Source of the DNA: Tipula vernalis | Lineage: Eukaryota > Arthropoda > Insecta > Diptera > Tipulidae | Assembly (NCBI GenBank): GCA_958295665.1 | Contig: OY282558.1 | Coordinates: forward strand, 133,662,701 to 133,726,700 | Direction of reading: 5' to 3' | Length of the DNA: 64,000 nucleotides | Shown here: one piece after another, positions 21,600 to 33,090 of the stretch | Position numbering within the stretch: position 1 is the first letter of the stretch | Layout of the letters: every line of letters starts with the position of its first letter | Made by a program: the position numbers and the translations under genes | Notes under the pieces: generated by a model | What the model was told of the DNA's origin: nothing | Databases searched by the model: none | Seen by the model: the letters and a program-made list of their open reading frames with translations, nothing else

Positions 21600-23220
21600 T
21601 ATTGCTATAGGTCGTTAATTTTGAATATCACATTTATCACCTGATTTAAGTAATGGCATAATTTTTGCTGATTTCCAATAATTTGGCAAAATGCATTAAC
21701 GATATATTAAAGATTATGGTTAGAGGTCTAAAGATTGTATTAGAAACATTCTTGAAAAATATTGGAGGTAGTTTATTTGGGTCACTGCCTTTACTAATAT
21801 CTAAAAGTCTTAACTGACTTAAAATTTCATCTTATGTAATTGTTATAGCTAAACCTGTTGCAAAGGTAATGTCTACTGAATGGCGCGTTATTTAGGTTTA
21901 CTTGTAATACTTTGATCGACTTCCTTGACATATTTTTTATAACATGTAGATATATCACGTTTAGCTTTGGCTCTCAACTCTGAAAACAACTTGTAGTAGT
22001 TTCGATCATGTGATTTTAAATACTTTTTCCCAAGAGACGTCTTTAATTTTATAGTATTGAGGCAGCTTATATACCATGAAGGATATTTCGAATTTTTTTT
22101 GGAAGTAACAATTGACACATGAACATTAATTATATGATTGATTATACTAAAAAATGGGCCAACTCCCTGATTTATATTCAAATGAGCCAAACATAAAGTC
22201 CAATTAATTCTATCAATTTTATTATTAATGATTGCATAATTACAATTGTAATAGTCGTGGTAAAAGAATTCCGGTTCCAATAACAAAAATTTGGGAAGAG
22301 GGCGATGATACCTATCGATGTTAGTCAGCGCATCTAATGCAATTGAGACTTTAATGTCAGAAGAAACATTTGTGAGAAGCAGATCCAAAATTTTTCCATT
22401 ATTATTGCGAACATGATTTTAAGCTAATACTTCTTCAAAGGGAAATTGAATTGCATCTTCCGTAATTTTTCCAATAATTTTATGTCAGATAATATACGAA
22501 AGATTGAAATCCCCAATAATTAAAAAAATTAGAATCAACCTTGGCTCACTTAAATTTAAATGAAATCCAAATCTTAACCGCATTCCTTCAGTTTTTTGGC
22601 TTCCTTTAGGAGATCTTGCTTCATAAATGATAAATGTGTAGAAATAAAAATCATTCTCAAATCCAAAGCATGTTGTAATGAGATTCCTGGATGGAGCATT
22701 CTTCATTTTAAAAGCATCAATAATTTTTTGCTTGACGGGTTTCGATTTTCGTTCGTTTTAGAGTTAAATATTCTTGTGATAGATTTAATGTGGTTTTCAC
22801 ATGATTCCATTTCCAGAAATTTCAACAAGCTAGACACAATTTGTTTCGGATTGTCATTATCACGTTTTGGTACTTCATGACATTAGATTTTCGTTCACGT
22901 TCTTCAAGAGAACTCAAAATTCGATTATTGCCTAATAAATCATTTTTCAGATAATAGTTCTCACGCTCAAGCTCCACAATTCTCTTATCATGTTTTTCAA
23001 CTACTTCAGTAATATTTTAATAGTTTATCAAATTTCTCACTTAAAAAGTTAAGAGAGTTTTCAAAACTATGCTGCATTGTTTGCAAAGATTCTAATTCAC
23101 CAATAAACGTTTCAGTTTCAGAATTCATTTTCAATTTTATCAATTCCTTAGAAAACATGTCCATGTTAGATTTACTTTTGTCTAAAAGAACAAAGATGTG
23201 GGTCCACAACCACTTTTCTC
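21600..23220 (-). mobile_element. jockey-like LINE fragment: ORF1 tail, endonuclease, start of RT
   Basis: The minus strand gives a coiled-coil ORF1-like piece (23006-23209), then endonuclease pieces ending IIGDFNLSYII and KILDLLLTNVSSDIKVSIAL, then the linker SIINHIINVHVSIVTSKKNS, then decayed RT start near 21640-21800. The largest open frame is 21888-22388. Stops and shifts are frequent and the RT is cut off at about 21600, next to the gypsy relic. Confidence 0.75.
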
Positions 23221-23277
23221 GAAGTTTTGAAAGTCCCTGAGTATAAAAAAAAAAAAACTAAAGATCTGTGTGGGCGT

Positions 23278-23325
23278 CTGGATCTCTGGATCTCTGGATG
23301 TCGGGATGTCTGGATGTCTAGATAA
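23278..23325. repeat. Short CTGGATCT/CTGGATGT tandem repeat
   Basis: Five or six imperfect 8-bp units of the form ctggatst. Confidence 0.7.
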
Positions 23326-23509
23326 CAGTACCCATGGTATCTCGAGAACGGCTTGTCCGAGTTAGATTTTTCCTCTTGTCTATTTCTAAGGTCAAGGCAG
23401 AGATTTGAAAATCTTTTGGAACCTATACGTCAAGACGATCGGCACCTTCCATGCGAATTAACCCGAAAGACTTAGTTATAGAAATATTTACCAAATTGTT
23501 ATGTATGCT

Positions 23510-25310
23510 GGTTTGAATATTGTGTTGGGCATTGAGTTTGGGGTTGAGTTGAAGGTTAAGTTAGGAGTTGACATTAAGTTGGAGTTGAGTTGAGGTTGGA
23601 TTACGATATGGTGAGCAGTTGCAAAATGTTTTATATATAGTGGTTTGAGGATTGAATTCACAGAAAGTTTGCGTTTTAGTTGAGAGTTAAGATGGGGCCG
23701 TTTACGGGTTGAATTAGGGTTGAGTTGGGATTGTATTAGTGAGTGTTTGTATGTATGTATGTATTACAGGATAACTGTATGACATTTAAACAAATCCACA
23801 TGCCTTGACCGATTTAAACCAAATTGCACACAAATATTGTATAAGACTTAGGAAAGGTTTCTGTTAGTATCTCAAACCTTAAATTGAACCTTTGGCAAAT
23901 TACATAAATTGCCAATTACGATGTAACATATCTATTTCTTAAAGGATTTTAGTAAAGTTTTACATCCACTTTGGAAATGAGATTCTTAAGATTTTTAGTT
24001 GAAGTTCTGGAATATGGCCAAGTATGAGGGAACTTGCGTATTTCTTAACCGATTATGATGAAATTCGGCTTGTGCATTGGAAATGGGATGAAGTTATGAA
24101 ATATGGTCCAGTATGATGAACTTTGCTATTCTTTATCCGATTATAATGAAATTCGAGATTGGGAATGAGTATTTAAAATAATATATCTTATTTCGAACTA
24201 AAATTTCAAGTTTAAATACTTCGGCACTTGTCCGTTACACACTACATTTGTCTAAATATGGCCAAACTTACCACTCTGACAGCAAATACTCAACCCAGTT
24301 TTTCTTAAAGGAACCATAACGACTGCATAATTCACAGAAACATAAATATACGAGAACATCATTGTAGAAGCCATATTGACATATTTCTCATAACTTCGTC
24401 TAGAAATAATTTGTCAGTCACATTTTCTTCTTTTCGTTGGAAACGTTAATATTTATCATACTCAGTTAAAAATAGCTAAGTTATATTCTTATTGAGCATA
24501 TTACAGAATTTAATCCAAAAATCTTTTTAGAATCCCATTTCCAACGCACATGTCAAATTTCATCATAATCGGTTAAGGAATCACGAAACGTAAAAAGTTC
24601 AATTTGAAGTATGAAACCTGTATAAGGGGATGAAGGTATGACGGTATGTTTCTATGTTTATATGATTGTATGATAGTACGATGGTACGATGTTATGCTGA
24701 TATGATGGTATGATGCTATGACTGGGTTGATGGTAAGATTTATACAAGATTGTAGTCATCATGTTGATTATGATTGTAACGATGGTTTAATGGTATAATG
24801 GAATAAGACGGCCGGTACGATGGTACTTATGCCGGTAAAATTCCACGTTGCTATTATGGTACGATGGTGAGTAGGGTTTGAGTTGAAATTGAGTTGGATT
24901 TGAGATATAAGTTCGGTTAGGGAGTAATTTGAGGTCGAGTTTAGGGTTTAATGGGATGTTGGCTAGATTAAGTTGAGTTCATATACTTATGTAGCTTTCG
25001 AATCAAGTTAATTTTAGGATTGTGTTGGAAAATAAGCATGGAGTTGGGCAGATGATTGAGATTTAGGTCGAGCTAATTTGAGTTGATGTAGATTTAGGAT
25101 TTAGTTAGCTTGCATTGGAATTATTCAAGGGTTGACGTGGAGTTAGGCTAAAGGTTGATTTAATTGATTTAGTGATTTAATTGATGGCTGGGTTGGCCGC
25201 TAATTTGGCGAATTCGTTTAGGATTGAATTTCGATTGAGATAAAGGTTTAGTTCTAAATTGAGTTGGACATGGTTGTAATAATATTAGATAAGTGTTCAG
25301 GTTTTGTGAT
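23510..25310. repeat. Cryptically repetitive region: GTTGAG-like and TATGATGG-like units
   Basis: 23510-23750 and 24880-25290 are built from diverged GTTGAG/GTTGAGTT units. 24630-24860 is built from TATGATGG/TACGATGG units. Between them lies an inverted-repeat element (24037-24585). No coding sequence is seen. Confidence 0.65.
24037..24585. repeat. Inverted repeat, 53-bp arms
   Basis: 24037-24089 and 24532-24585 are inverted copies (about 85% identical) containing TTTCATCATAATCGGTTAA. A diverged direct copy of the left arm lies at about 24130-24160. It may be a non-autonomous foldback element. Confidence 0.7.
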
Positions 25311-25559
25311 GTTTGAGATGTCAATCCATCTTTCTCTCTGTAAAAAATCTGGACTCATTTATTGTTCACATTTTAATTCCAACTTTTTTGTCTTCAATTA
25401 ATAGTTTACACATAATAACAAAAACCTGCCCGAAATACAACTTTATGTTGGTCTATTAGGGAGAATTAAATCTTATTTGGACAAAATTATAGCACACAGC
25501 TTAATATAAAAAGATATGATGAAACAGCTTAATACGATTAAATATTCCCTCTATCAGCT

Positions 25560-26020
25560 TTTTGTATACTTTTGATTCTTTTCGATATTGAATATTTTAA
25601 TTTTTTGCATTCATCATCCGTTATTTTGGACCAAATGTCTTTAATAGCATCATTCAATTGGTATGTGGTTATGATCTAGTACTCTGGAAGCTTTCGATCC
25701 ATTGCCGACCACAAATTTTCAATTATAGCTGCGTACATAGCTGTGGGCATTAAGACGACTCTCGTAAAGTAATAAAAAACCGGACCCATTAGCGGAAAAG
25801 CAGCCCAATACATTCACATTACCACCACCTCTTTGTTGCGGTGTTCGTCCAACAAAGTGCCGATTTTTTCATTAACTGATACGTTCCCAATCTTTAGGTG
25901 TCCACACAGAATATTTTTTCCACCAATCTCGACGCTTTTTCGTTTGGTTTAAATTACGATGTGGTCGCCATTTCTGTGTATAGCTGTTTATAGTTGGCGC
26001 GAATTGATACCACGGCTGTA
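25560..26020 (-). pseudogene. Tc1-like transposase relic
   Basis: The minus strand reads, with stops and shifts, GRTPQQRGGGNVNVLGCFSA (Tc1-type GGG..MVWGCFS), LLLYESRLNAHSYV (normally ..G.MNA..Y), then a decayed C-terminus aligning with the usual ...LNDAIKDIW. The C-terminal pattern ends near 25570. No terminal inverted repeat was found. Confidence 0.7.
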
Positions 26021-26029
26021 AAATGCTTT

Positions 26030-26800
26030 GCTAAAATCAAGAAGCATCAGGACAGCAAATCGTTTTTTTTATCTTAATTTTGAGCAAGATCATCAATTAC
26101 ATTAACCGAAGCAGTTGCTGTTGAACGAAGTTCTCGAAATCCTGATTGAAGTACATTCATAATGTGGTTATGATTAATGAATGCCTGTATTTGTTTCTTT
26201 TAATTATTTCGGAGAACTTAGTATAGATGTACTACATATTGGTCCTTAATCATTACAGCTCATGACATTTTATTTTTTGCCAGCAACGTAACCCGAGCCG
26301 TTTTCCATGCTATTGGAAAAACCGACCTAGTAATACAGTCTTTCATTATTAAGTTTATTTTAGAAATATATTGTAACTAATGGCAAAATACGTTTAATGA
26401 AGAGAAGCCGAATTTTTTCGAACCCCATTGCATTAGAGCTAATTATATAAATAGCATCATCATCAACAACATTAAAATTAAACGAATTCCAATTAAGACC
26501 AGAATAAAAATGTATATCAGGCATTGTTAAACTAACAGAAATCTTAGGTAGAGTAGTGAAGTGTAGGTTTATATCATCATCAGAGAAAATTTAATTTGAA
26601 TCTTTTTCTTTTCTACCAATTTTAATTTCCTTCAACCTGCGGTGCTCCAAAGTAATAAGAAATCTTTACTTTTCGTATTAAAGAGATTACTTTGTTGCGA
26701 GCTGAAGGGTAGCAGTCTAATGTAACCGGGGTTGAAGACTTTTTTTTTTTTTACGAAACGTCGCTCAAGAGCTTACATTGCATTATTATTGTCATATTTA
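26030..26800 (-). pseudogene. LINE reverse transcriptase fragment (jockey-like)
   Basis: The minus strand reads DDDAIYIISSNAMGFEKIRL (the segment before RT) near 26400-26480, and LLDFSKAF (RT motif A, normally FLDFSKAFD) near 26050. Both resemble the LINE family at 21600-23220. It ends where the Tc1 relic begins. Confidence 0.65.
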
Positions 26801-28990
26801 GCCAAGGAACAGTTGTGATCCACTATTTTAAGAGGAACACATTCATTGTTGAACACTTTAGTATAGTGCTTAAATAAATTATTTTATTGATACAGGGCTA
26901 TTAATTTTTACTTATTTAAGCTTGAGCTTTCAATCCCAATTCGGGATCTTTCTTTTTATATAAAAGTTTCACAAAGAAAAATCCAAAATTTGTTTCTAAA
27001 AACCGATTTTTCATGGAAATAATCTTAAATTTTTTTTTGGATGTATAGTATCAGAGCCTTCTAGAGTATAGAGCCATAATGATAATGACGTATTTTTTAG
27101 AAGCTTTTTTAGTGGTTTAACTTTTCATTGATTTCCATAGGAATCCATAGTAAAAATGGTGTTTTTTAGCTTCAAGTTTTTAAATGAAAAAAGCAAATAT
27201 ATTATAAAACGTTTATATAAATGTTTTATACATACCTTGAACAACAACATTCAAGAAGACTATATTGTTATTGAATCAATATTAATTGCAGAAATATTAA
27301 AATTAAACTATGCCTAAAATATATTTTTCGAATATCCATTTTGAAAAATACATCAAAGTTGGCTTTGATAAATTAAAATAATACTTGCTAAATTTATTTT
27401 TAGTTTTACTAGTGTACGTAAGATGTCTATCATATTTACAGAAAAATACGAAAAAAAATTATTTAGTCACAAAATTATCACTCGTACTTAATATTTTGTG
27501 AATTTGTTTTGCTTTTCCTACAATTTTTTTACTTGAAATTTCCTCAGGTGGTAATTTTTGGTATGATTTTACCAAATTTTTACGATCATCACTGCCATCT
27601 ATGTAATGTATATTGACTTAATGACCAAACGAATTGTAGTAAGCTTTTATTTCAATTTGACCAGAATGCTGTTCTTATGAAATGTTTTTATATTTTGGTT
27701 TAAATACTTAAATTATTACAAGAAAATGAAAACGATTTACTTAAACGACATTCATATATGTTGAAATTCAAATATTTATGAAAGTATTTCATAAATCATA
27801 GTTAAGAATTTGCAACGTTTTCATTTAAAAATTTGTCTTAGGAAAAAAAGTGATTTCCCATATGTTTTGTGTATTTTACTATGAAAAGTTTGGCTTTTTC
27901 CTCGTTTCTAATTCCTTTATAAAAGCTGTGTTTTTTAGACTATGGCTTTGTATAATCAAAGTTGCTTTGTTAGTATTCATTCAAAATAATTTGGATTCAA
28001 ATTACTACGATATTTGTTGCAAAGCTTGAAACGAAATTAAATGCATTTGCGCAACAATATTTTTGTCGTACGAAAAACAAAATGTTGGAAAGTCATGTAT
28101 TTAAGGTTCTGCCATACCTATCAGTATAAATGTCAGATATTAGGAACGCGGTTTACATACGTATTAAAAATAATAAGTCATCAAAATGCGTTTTAGTAAG
28201 ATATATCCAGAAATTCGTAAACACTATAATTATTTATAAAAATTAATGTAAATTTTGAGAGTTGTCAGCACTAAAGCATCTGTATTTTTCGAAATATGTG
28301 ATTATTTTGTATCACCCACCACTGGATTTAGTAAAGCAACGCGATGTAAAATTTTCTCATTGCTATAAGCAAAAACGGTACTGTAAGTTTTTGTACCCCA
28401 TCGCTTCATAGTATCGCAGCTTATTTCGTACAGCTAAAAATAGTACACTTTTCTTAGCAGCAAATTTATTTAATCCAAACGTTTTTAAATATGTAGGATT
28501 GGATTTTAACTTTCGTCGTTAGTGATAGTGTCAGAGTTTTTAAAAAAGATATGTATGTAGATAGTTTTTGCAGGTGTCGGTACAAAATGCTTATTATTAT
28601 GAAACAAAACAATAAAGCCGTGTTCGTTAGATAAATTTCAAGCTCATTTAGAAGGAGTCAACCTACGGAAAAATCAATTATATGACAATGAATACTATTT
28701 GTAGAAATTACTCTGAAAAACTTTTAGTGAAGACAGAGAGGGAGAGATCGTTTTAACATTTCTAAAGAAACAGGACGTTACTTCATTGGAGTTACTGATG
28801 CTATAAATGGCTTGCGCATTTAAAAAAGCAACTAGTTGGAAATTCAAATGAGTGATTACAACAGAAAAGGATTTCAATCGATTGTATGTATTCCAAGATA
28901 CTTGAATAATATATAATAACATTGTGATAATTACTGCAATGGATAACGCATTATTACCACCTGAGGAATATAGTATGCCAATTAAAACAA
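26801..28990. other. AT-rich non-coding stretch
   Basis: No domain-bearing frame on either strand. The longest minus-strand frame (28695-28922) has no recognisable features. Confidence 0.5.
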
Positions 28991-29360
28991 TTTATGGAAC
29001 ATAGAATCTTCAAAATTTAAAAATATATAAAAATGATAAAATTTATAGAATTTATAAACTTTTAGAATCTGTGAGATTTATAAAATTTGAAAAATTTATA
29101 GAATTTAAACAACTTAATAATTTTTGGCTTTAAAGAATTCATAGAATTAGTAGGATTTACCGAATTTATAAGAACTAATAATAATTTATGAATTTTGTAG
29201 AATCAAAAGAACTTATCGAATGTTTAGAGAGAAATTTTAATATTTATAAAATTTGTAGGATTCGAAGAATTTATAAAGTTTATAAAATTTATAGAAATTA
29301 CAAAGAACTCAAAGAATTTATAAAATTTTCGAGAATTTATAGAAAATATCAAATTTTCAA
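28990..29360. repeat. Degenerate AT-rich tandem repeat (GAATTTATAAAATTTATA-like)
   Basis: About 370 bp of imperfect 9- to 10-bp units. A short open frame here is a by-product of the repeat. Confidence 0.6.
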
Positions 29361-30329
29361 GATTATATTTTGTTTTCCTCTGCAAGATTGCTTCGGCTCG
29401 AAGTTATGGGTTAGAATTGCTTCTGAAAATTGGTTAGAATACTTCTATTCATGCACATATGTCACATCGTCCATAATTTCGAATCAGACTATATTTCTGT
29501 AATGGATGCCCATGATATCCAATAAAATTACTTTCACTTAAATGAAGGATTAAACTTCATATAATAAAAAAAATGATTTAACTAGCTAAAAATCAGGGCC
29601 CCTATTTCTGAATACGAATACGAACAAAAAATGTACGAATTCGTGTGATTGGTATTTTTGAATACTATTACGTTTAATTCTTGCACGAATTCGTGTAACC
29701 ATGATTCGTGATAAAATTTCCCTTATTTCGCAATTCGAATTTGAGCAGTTTTTGTACATTCACGAAGGGATTTTGGATCGATTAGAATTTTTTTTTTTTT
29801 TTTTAAGAAATACAAATTTTTCAAAACTAAAAGATACATTTTTTAATTTAAAATATTTTATTTAGGAAATTCCACGTAATTTTTAATACTTCGAATTTGT
29901 ATTTACTACCCGATCCCTGTCTCAATCACAAATAACTAAATAAATAAAATTAAAATTTTACGAAATACGTGGCCGCAAAGGAAACATGGCGCAGGATTTA
30001 TTTTTATTCCCACTGTAATCCAACAAATTAATTCCAAATCAATCAAACACAAACTCCTTCCGTTAACACAAAAAAAAAAAAAAAACGTGGAACGATATTC
30101 TGATGAAACTGCTTCTAGAGTTTTACAATAACGGCAAATCGTTCTAGGGATTCAAAAATAGAAAACAAGAACTTATGGAGAAAAATTAAAAAAGATTTTT
30201 TAAGAAAGGATAAGATGCGTAATTGAAAAGGAATAGTTCGTTTAAGTGTTGCTGCTGGTATATAGTAGTTCTATAAATTCTAAAAACTTAAATTGTTTTT
30301 CCAATTAGTTTTGTCGAAATTCCCTAATT
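29361..30329. other. Non-coding spacer between two AT repeats
   Basis: No gene seen. Contains the palindromes ACGAATTCGT (29635-29644) and CACGAATTCGTG (29684-29695), 40 bp apart, and two long homopolymer runs. Confidence 0.45.
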
Positions 30330-30500
30330 TCCATTAATACTATAAATTTTATAAATTTTTTGAATTATGCAGATTTTGTAAATTCTTTGAATTATGCAAA
30401 TTTTATAAATTCGATGAATTCTATAAATGTTGATAATTCTAAAAAATTTTTAAACCATTTAAATTTCATAATTTTTGTAAATTTTTTAATTTGGCTCAAT
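30330..30500. repeat. Degenerate AT-rich repeat, opposite orientation to 28990-29360
   Basis: Built from TTCTATAAATTTTATAAATT-like units, the complement of the repeat at 28990-29360. Confidence 0.5.
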
Positions 30501-30917
30501 CAGAAAAACAATTCGATTTCGACGCTTGCTTCTTTTAAAAATTTTCAAATGTAAGCAATTGTCGCCATCGCTTAACAATCTCATTTATATTTCGAAAAGC
30601 TCCTTTGCGTTCTCTTTAGAAACTCAATATCTTAAGATTTTCGATATTTACAAATAACCTCACTATTGCTTTTTAATAGGCCTGTAATTGGACTACAAAA
30701 CATTATTTACATTTCTGGAAATATAATTCTTAAATCAACAAATGGCATCTGTATTGATCCTATTATAAGTATAAACATTTTTCAAGACAAAAGCATTTTT
30801 ATATATCGACATCATCATTTATTCAGTTAATTTGTTGGGGCAAAGGCCGAATTTACTTACTACCATGGTGCATAAACAACCATTGCGTCTTACTTATAGT
30901 TGATAAAACAGATAAAA

Positions 30918-31277
30918 ATGATAACTTATGACCCCATAACACCGGAGAAGAATATTCATCATTTAAACCAAAAACGAAAACAAATTTTGAACCAGCTAAA
31001 ACAGGCTTGGAAAGAGCCAATACAAATTTTTAAAACGGCAGCAGTGTATTTGTACCATTACAATGAGATAGCTATAATTGTGGAGCAAGACCGTAAAACA
31101 TTTTGTAATTTTAAATTTATGAAAGCATTTATGAACAATTTTTGTGTTTTGGATTACCCTTTACGTAATGTTGTTGTTCTCGTTTATAATTTTTTATTCC
31201 CGTTAATGTTTGTGTATTTTTCCTTATTCGTCATAGTATTGTGCTTAGTATGGTGGGTAAAAAGAGAATGTGCGTGA
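30918..31277 (+). CDS. Hypothetical small membrane protein, 119 aa
   Basis: The ATG at 30918 is the first in-frame ATG after a TAG at 30897. The frame runs 119 codons to TGA. The N-terminal two thirds is polar and rich in Lys/Gln/Asn (MITYDPITPEKNIHHLNQKR), and the C-terminal third (about residues 83-113) is strongly hydrophobic with Trp-Trp-Val-Lys-Arg at its end. That would make one long or two short membrane segments with a basic cytosolic end. A poly(A) signal AATAAA lies at 31560-31565. I do not recognise the family. It could be a single-exon gene, an exon of a larger gene, or a chance ORF; its length in such AT-rich DNA favours a real one. Confidence 0.4.
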   Translation: MITYDPITPEKNIHHLNQKRKQILNQLKQAWKEPIQIFKTAAVYLYHYNEIAIIVEQDRKTFCNFKFMKAFMNNFCVLDYPLRNVVVLVYNFLFPLMFVYFSLFVIVLCLVWWVKRECA

Positions 31278-32055
31278 TTTTTTATTGTCGTGCGATATTC
31301 GAGAATATTCTGTCATGAGAGTATTTATCTTTTAACTTAATGGTTAATTTTTGAAGCGATGTGTGTGTGAATCACACGATTGCGAGAGCAGGCGAATCCT
31401 GTTTTTTTCTCGGTTTTGTTGCGAGATGAAAAATTAAAAATTGAAAAAAAAATTCAGTCAAGTTTGGAGTGTGATAGGTAGCGGTAAGAACATTTTTTTT
31501 CGTTCTGGACCGCAGAAATATGTTAAAAAAATTTTATACATTGTGATATGGGTAAAAGTAATAAAAAAAAGGTTTTTAAAAAAAATTTAATAATAATAAT
31601 AAATTAATAAATCAATCATTATTGATTGAATTTCTATTAATTTTGTGGTACTGTGAGCTGAATTTGAGTGATGTGTTTTCTGATTTTCATTCATTATTTT
31701 CTTTACTAGATTCATTTTTATTATACAACGTTATAGGTTTTCAGGTATTGTAATCGCTTGATCACACATACACCCATGTTCATTTTAATAGTTTTATAGT
31801 CTCAGTTATTTAAATTTTTTTTCTCGAATCATATTTGCCGTTATTTTTTAAAATTTAGCAGGTTTCTTGTTACTTTCCGTTATTGATTCTCGCATGTTTA
31901 ACGTTTTTTTTCTTCTTTTGCTCTTCTTAAATAATCCATAATAACTCAGTTGTTTATTTTACCAGTGGGTATTATCTTTTTATTACTTTCTCTGATTGTT
32001 TCTGTATTCTATTTTTAGGGAATTTACCTTTGTTCACTGTCATTTTGTTTGGCAT
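31278..32055. other. AT-rich non-coding stretch
   Basis: Nothing recognised other than the poly(A) signal at 31560-31565 that may serve the preceding ORF. Confidence 0.45.
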
Positions 32056-32290
32056 TGAGGTTTTGTTAAATTTACACCATGAGGAAATAATTCCTGTTCG
32101 AGTAATTCGGCAGGCTGACGGTAAAGCACTCCGTGAGGCGAGCCGATGATGAGGAGGCCTTCCTTTTAGATTGGTCGGGGATTAAGCGGAGTGTTGTTGT
32201 AATCTCAAAGAACAGCACCCAATTTATTAGTTGCTTTAACTGCTGAGGGCGGGGCCCACAATGTTTCGTTTTCTCTTGTTGTTTTTTGTT
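32056..32290. other. GC-richer island of unknown nature
   Basis: About 235 bp distinctly richer in G and C than its surroundings. On the plus strand GATGATGA near 32147 and CTGA near 32243 resemble snoRNA C and D boxes, but no terminal stem is evident. On the minus strand a frame with one or two stops reads LIIGSPHGVLYRQPAELLEQ. It could be a coding relic or a structured RNA. Confidence 0.35.
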
Positions 32291-32414
32291 TAATTCCTTT
32301 GCTCAAGTGGTTATTCAAGCATGGGATCATGTTTGGAAAACTCAACGACATACCGAGTCTTTTAGCCACCTACTAGGCTGCACCAGACCTCTGATAACGA
32401 AATCTTAGGATTAC

Positions 32415-33090
32415 GTTACAAGTTTTGAAGTTCTATTATAGTCCTATCAAAAAATCGTACAGGAGTTCTTGCTAAATATTGAAAATCTTAAGATGGTGAG
32501 TTTCTTAAGAAAATTCTCGTACTGTTAAATATGTGAAAGCCATTAGTTTTTTAAATAGTTTGGCGGTATTGCAGTTCTATTATAAGCCTATCAAAAATCC
32601 ATATTGCGGTTCTGGCTAAATATTGAAAATCTTAAGATATTGAGTTTCTTAAGAAAATTCTAATATCTCTGTACGGAAATTTGTAATGTTAAATATGTGA
32701 AAGCCATTAGGTTTTTATATATTTTGGCGGTATTGCACTTCTATCATAAGTTTCTTAGGAAAATGGCAATATGCCTGTCTGTACAGAAATGGGTGATTTT
32801 AAATATCTGAAGGCCATTAGCTTTTTAAATCCTTTGGCAGTTTTGTTGTTCTGTTCTAGCCTTATCAAAAAACTAAAAGTGGGGATCTTGCTAAATATTG
32901 GAAATCTTATGATATTGAGTTTCTTAAGAAAATTCTAATATGTCTGTCTGGATGGAAATTTGTAGTCTTAGATATGTGAAACCTATGAGTTTTTTAAATG
33001 GTTTGGCAGTTTTGTAGTTCTATTATAGGCCTATCAAAAATCCATAGTGGGGTTCTTGCTAAATATATTGAGTTTCTATGAATTTTATAG
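32415..33090. repeat. Tandem repeat of about 165 bp, 4-5 diverged units
   Basis: The landmark TTCTATTATAG recurs at 32431, 32575, 32739, 32849 and 33018. Each unit continues with ...CCTATCAAAAA..., GCTAAATATTG.AAATCTTA and TTTCTTAAGAAAATTCT. Spacings of 144, 164, 110 and 169 bp indicate internal deletions in two units. Confidence 0.85.

Noticed and set aside
32140..32250. C/D box snoRNA
   Set aside because: Boxes are present by motif only; no terminal stem, and spacing is long. Kept as an unexplained island.
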